In this document: piece by piece, positions 58,961-64,000 of the stretch
Numbering within the stretch: position 1 is the stretch's first letter
How the letters are laid out: each line of letters opens with the position of its first letter
Assembly: GCF_012273895.1 (NCBI RefSeq)
Contig: NC_052113.1
Coordinates: forward strand, 4,454,195 to 4,518,194
Origin: Zerene cesonia
Taxonomy: Eukaryota; Arthropoda; Insecta; Lepidoptera; Pieridae
Length of the DNA stretch: 64,000 nucleotides
Direction: 5' to 3'
The notes under the pieces: model-generated
Database searches by the model: none
Seen by the model: the letters and a program-made list of their open reading frames with translations, nothing else
What the model was told of the DNA's origin: nothing
Position numbers and translations under genes: made by a program

Positions 58961-61900
58961 TCAATACTTAGAATAATCATTCGTGGCGTAAACTTGTAAT
59001 AGTAATATTTTGACATAAAATTGATTGACAAAAATTACAATGTGGAAAATAGGCTATATAATTGAAAAATATATATAGGTATATATATCAAGATGCACGT
59101 TTTTCTGCAAACCTAAAAATCTTGCATAATTAAAATAAATAAAATTTTCGATTGTTTTCCTGAACAACCTCATCGCTAGCACATTAGGAAATAAGTTATT
59201 CTTATTCCGTGATCAGATGAGATTTTGAGAAAAAAATATATTAGTAGAATACCTTGCCTTAGTAAAATATAAAGGTACCTGTTTCGTGAATAACAGAAGA
59301 TAATAAAAAAAAAACTACTTACTACTATAAAACAAGCTGGAATAGTATGTAGGGCGGAACCAGCGTATCTGATGTTGGCTATGTCTAGTTTCTTTTTATT
59401 ATATTCTATTCCGTTGATTAGAAATATTTCCAGAATTGCTGTAAAATTGAGCGGTACATTTTGTGAGCTAATCCTCTTGTCGTGGACATGAAAAAATCCT
59501 AATAACATGAACCACACAAAGGTATAGGCTTTTTTTCATAAAAACGAAAACGCCTGTTCCTAGAATGGTTGTAATATTGTTTGTTAAATATACGACGCGG
59601 TTTATATAACACTGATTGGAAATACTTGAATCCTTTAGTAATGAGGATATTTATAAGCTTATCTACTTATATCGAGTTAGTATTAGATACTTAAGGATTT
59701 TTATCAAAGCTTTTAATAGAAATATATTTATTATGTACATTTATAAACAACTTTTTGCCATTTAGGGTTTTATGACCGCCGAATTTGTTAACGTAATTAT
59801 CTTTTATGTTTGTCTAATCACAAAAAAAAAAACATCCATGCAATCAGAGTCGATGATATGTTTTTTAGTTGATGCCTATAACATCACCTAGTAAATATGC
59901 CCAACAACCCCATTTGTTTCAATAACGTGCGTTGCAGAAATACGCAATATTAATTTGCACAGAAATCACGCGACAAGTGTACATAAACTCGATCTCGAAC
60001 AACACTCGAACACCAAAATATCTCGAATAAAAAACACGTCGATCGATTAATTAGCGTTATTACATACTACGATCCATCTGTCGTAATTAGCTCGCGATCC
60101 CTTTCCCGGCAAAAAATAATGACGCACCCTAAAACACTTTCCACTTTTTTTTTTCATTTTTAATCCAATTTGCTGAGGATTATGTTGGTAATTATATTTT
60201 TCCGATTGCCGCCCGTGGCTGTGGAAATTCGTACGGTTGATTGCGAAACGAAAAATCCCTGCGTGTTGATTAGGCGTTTATGTGTGTGTAAGTATCGGAA
60301 ACTTTGCTTACAATGTCGTCATTATTATTAGGATTTTAGGCAGGCTTTTGAAAAAACGTGACTGAAATTGTGTTCATTACATATGTGCAGGATACAATCG
60401 TACTGTTTAAGATCTTGCTTTTGATGTAATTTAAGCACCTTCTTCATACATCAGAGAAATAATGTTTATAAGTACGGCACTTAAATATAAAATTGAAACT
60501 TTTTCAACGCTTATTTATTACCTGATGGTTAAAGTCTTCAATCGAAAGTGGCAGGTAGCATAGCATTTAAAAAATCTATATAATTTTTTGGGTTTGAGTT
60601 ATTGTTTATTTTAGACATCTTAATCTTATCCTCTTAATATATTAAACAATTACACAATAGCCTGTGCTCTAACAGGATAGTGTCACAATGAAATAAGTGA
60701 ACGCAAGCTAGCCGATCTCGCCCGCATGCTTAGAACCATTAAGCATTCGACTAATGAGAGCTCATAGCATACAAACATACAGACACCCATACATTCACAC
60801 TATTAGGCTTATTATAGACATCGCAACAGAATAGTCAGTTTTATTTTTTAGACACAGTATACAATAAACTATAAACATATAAATACAATTACCCCTCGAT
60901 AGAGGAATTTAAGAAATGGTAATGATGGAAAATGGAAAAAATACCAAATAACATATTTTTATCATAATTGAATACCTATATAATAATAATGGTATTTAAC
61001 AATAGTTTTATGTCGATTCAAGTTATGAAATGATACAGGAAAAACTTATAAACATATGCTATAAGTACGTATATTGTAGACATTATAACCGACTAACTTA
61101 ATTATGTTAACATGTGTCATCCCCAATATTATCATGCCCATAAAACACCCAGAAAAGCGAATTCATAACAACGCTCACAACGCTTCGACCTTAATTTTCA
61201 GCGATAACAGCTTAGTTCGTAAACATCCTTTCTCACAGGCTAAATATCTATTTGTAAGGTATCACTAGATACACTACTTAAGTTTTTATGTGCGCGCAAT
61301 AAAGACTATTACCGCATGCTCAGGTTCAAGTGGGGTACTAATGATAGATTTAATGGATATATTCTAAATGTTAGACCCCCTTGCAGGTATGAGGCGGGTA
61401 TTGTGTAATATTAAGGAGTTGGCATGTTGTATTCCGCAATTGCTAATGATAGTTTTATTATAAGAAGGATAATGATAAGAGGTGAATAGTATTTATAAAT
61501 ATTGGGTAAAATATATTGAACCTTTTACGATATAAGATATCCAGTGCATCATTCAAAGATTAGATAAAATTGAACGTAAAACTTAATAAGGTTATAATAA
61601 AAGTTTAGAGAGAAAATTCATGCATTATATTATAAATAAATTATAAACGCATATCTTTAAAAACAATTGATTTGTTTTTAATGATTCATATACCATGAAA
61701 GCATAATAAATACAGGTATAAATATTCACAATATTCAATTTATTCTCAAATCATTTGACTCCCAAATGTAATAAAAGACAATTTTCTTATAAAGCCGTCT
61801 TTGAAAAATACATGCGCTAGCACCGTTCTAATTAATTCACTGTCACGAAGCAAGCGCCATACAAATCATTGCATACTTTTTACGACCTTAAGAATTCATT

Positions 61901-64000
61901 TCATTAATCAACACACATACATGAACACATCTTAACCGCACACCTAAGCAGCGGCAATCAAACACGTGTCCTGCGTTTGTGTGCGTGCACCCTAATTGCT
62001 TTTGTCATTAATAGACGAATACTTCTTAGTCGTTGTATTGTACAATTAGTAATGATGTATAATTAGGCTTGTGCTGATGTGTGTGTAAACGTGTGTGAAT
62101 ACTAAGAATTATTAAGCTTCGTTTGCTATTAAGGTCATTATGATGTTGGTTTTGTTGTTTGATATTATCTTTGTTTATTGAATATAAGCTATCTGCGGTG
62201 TTTTGTTTCAAATGAACATTTTTCGTAAAACCTAAAAACTAATTTTTCATTATATAGAAAAAATCGCTTCAAATTATACATGTTCGACTCAATAATTATT
62301 AATGTCCGTTATTAGAGCTCCAAAATTTCTAAACAATAGAAAAGCCTAGTACCGAAGGCGACAACATTATGACTAGCTTACACTCCCGCCAGAACAATGC
62401 GCGCCATGAAATATGCAATGTCGCGACGCGATCATAATCGAGACGTAATTAGCCTATAATGTATGTGAAGCGAACGAGCTACCGATGGATCACACAAGTT
62501 ATTTATTCAAGAGCCGAAACTTGAAAGCCTTATTTTGCCTAAAATTCGGGGTAAATAACGATATGCATTACCTTGAAGTATAGGTACCACTAGGCAGTAC
62601 AGAATACGTTTAATGGAATTTAGTAAACGATTGGAGCAAAATTTTTATGGAATACATATAACGGAAAAATGTAAATTTGACAATGTAGATAGAAGGTAGG
62701 TACACTTTTACCAAAAAGTGTAAAAATAGGATAATTTGTTTGGTGGTAGGTATTTTGAAAGTACTATTTTCTACTAATGTACTATAATTTGTAAACATAT
62801 TCCTTTTTGGCTATTGCTTCTGACGTTTTAAGGTTGTTTATTGCATTACTGAAGAATAACATGGTCAACCTTTCTATCACATCGTATTCGTAAAGTATCG
62901 AAATCGGTATGTTTATTTTTTTTTTATATTTTCCTTTTTATTTCTAAAAAAATATAATCTAGCGAGAAAGAAATTAAAAGTACCAACAACCTCGCGTCAC
63001 AAGAGTTAATTATAGAAATAATTATAAAACTTCCCACATAATGATCACATGTCTAATTATCACATCGATTATGTATGGCTATTACAAAACTTAATAGATA
63101 TATTATGAAGTGGTTAAGAGTGTGTCGACAGTACTTAAGATTCCGCAGTTATCGGAAATTAAAAAAACATTTGTCTGAGACGTGTTAAATATACTATATT
63201 ATTAACTAAGCTTCTTTTACAAGCATTGAATAATAATTTAGTAATGGTAGGTAGGTACATATGTAGTCATATATTAGATGGGTTAATTCTTGTTTAATGT
63301 AAGATGAACTTAAAGCAATTAATAATTTTGTGTGGCAATTTATTTTCCTGTCCCATTAAATTATTTATGTCCCTATTGTGATAATTTTCATATTAATAGT
63401 TGATAGACTGTGAAAATGTTTTCCGCATATTATGTAATGTGTAGCTTTGTTCTATTATTGTAATTTTGGGCCTTATGTAAAAAATTTGTTTTAAAGAAAC
63501 TCCACAATACTTATTTGCTTTCTTTTGGGCGTCGAATAAAGTAATGAATGTTGTATTTAACTGATAATTCAGTTTTCTCTTGCTTTTGCCGTTCATCAAT
63601 TAAGTTTTCAGTTATAGACATTCTAACAGAAGATTAATTTTATTACGAACAAATCATACCGGATCTTAATATAAAATATCTCATACGCAACTCTAAAACA
63701 TAATTTGCGATTTGAATGCCATAATTGTTGATTGTTAAATAAATTAATTGATGCCTTGAACGAAGGTCAGATATAAATAATACATTGATTTTTAATTTGT
63801 GTGATAATTTAAAATATTATGCATAATTTTTTACGTAGGTTATTATCATTAACCGTGAAATTGCGTTTTTTTATATTACCGTATTAAGATTTTTATTCTT
63901 GATTGACAAGCATGTCTTAAATCGAATAACAAATTAGTACTTTACATATCATTTTACATTGTGGGTGATAGTTGAGAAGAAAAATAGGTAATATTTTTAA
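58961..64000. other. AT-rich sequence to the window end
   Basis: No gene, exon or repeat supported. The longest frame of the whole window (113 codons, minus, 59176-59517) lies here and is low-complexity Phe/Ile/Tyr-rich. A weak acceptor-donor junction, cccccttgcag|gtatga, lies at 61386/61387. GC-richer patches at 60180-60260 and 62390-62450 (gtcgcgacgcgatc) could be regulatory. Confidence 0.4.

Noticed and set aside
59176..59517. Longest open frame of the window, 113 codons on the minus strand
   Set aside because: Its composition (Phe, Ile, Tyr, Leu, Ser) follows from AT-rich DNA; no splice sites, domain or codon bias supports it.
1..64000. Enrichment of CACGTG E-boxes across the window
   Set aside because: About ten sites were seen where roughly six are expected from base composition; too small a difference to claim. 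Only the tandem pair and the extended palindromes were kept.
1..64000. CRISPR array, operon or bacterial genes
   Set aside because: No regularly spaced direct repeats, no Shine-Dalgarno-linked gene chains and no dense coding; sequence is clearly nuclear eukaryotic.

Overview
This looks like a piece of a lepidopteran (butterfly or moth) nuclear genome. The base composition is strongly AT-rich and stop codons are dense in all six frames. The dispersed repeats are of types common in Lepidoptera: a tRNA-headed SINE with perfect target-site duplications, several copies of an element ending in a '...cagtgggaa...gggctgatgatgatg' tail, and fragments of a 'catgggcggyggt...accatcaggcga' family. A 1000-base run of N marks a scaffold gap. 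I cannot name the species. Repeat family assignments are from memory of lepidopteran sequence, not from a database search.

The window is almost gene-free. No long reading frame looks like a real protein; the longest is 113 codons and AT-rich. The best coding evidence is a short plus-strand exon at 26959-27056, with a good branch point, acceptor and donor, encoding an acidic, Ser/Pro-rich stretch ending in EPINLKNE. A second likely exon at 6470-6564 has a strong acceptor and donor and one open frame, and its phase fits the 26959 exon exactly. A short ATG-started segment at 6724-6775 fits the same phase and could be an alternative first exon. Together they suggest one plus-strand gene with a 20.4 kb intron between these exons and at least 37 kb of intron or flank after 27056. 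I do not recognise the gene. Low-complexity acidic/SP-rich sequence, huge introns and many islands of possible conserved non-coding sequence would suit a developmental regulator, but that is inference.

Layout: 1-1901, AT-rich sequence and a probably artefactual gap (its edges are a perfect 77-base duplicate). 2221-3029, GC-rich island and candidate promoter or leader exon. 3030-6469, AT-rich with two promoter-like islands. 6470-6775, exon candidates. 6565-26958, inferred intron with repeats, islands of higher GC, a candidate internal promoter at 24454 and a possible recursive splice site at 25843/25844. 26959-27056, the coding exon. 27057-64000, long non-coding stretch with repeats, more GC-rich islands and the best recursive splice site of the window at 42984/42985.

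Most notable observations: the phase-matched exons; zero-length-exon (recursive) splice sites, one followed 38 bases later by a second donor; a foldback element at 32759-32903 with 28-base perfect arms around a tRNA T-arm-like hairpin and 13-base target-site duplications; and the spurious gap. I found no operon, CRISPR array, complete protein-coding gene or clearly new biological system.
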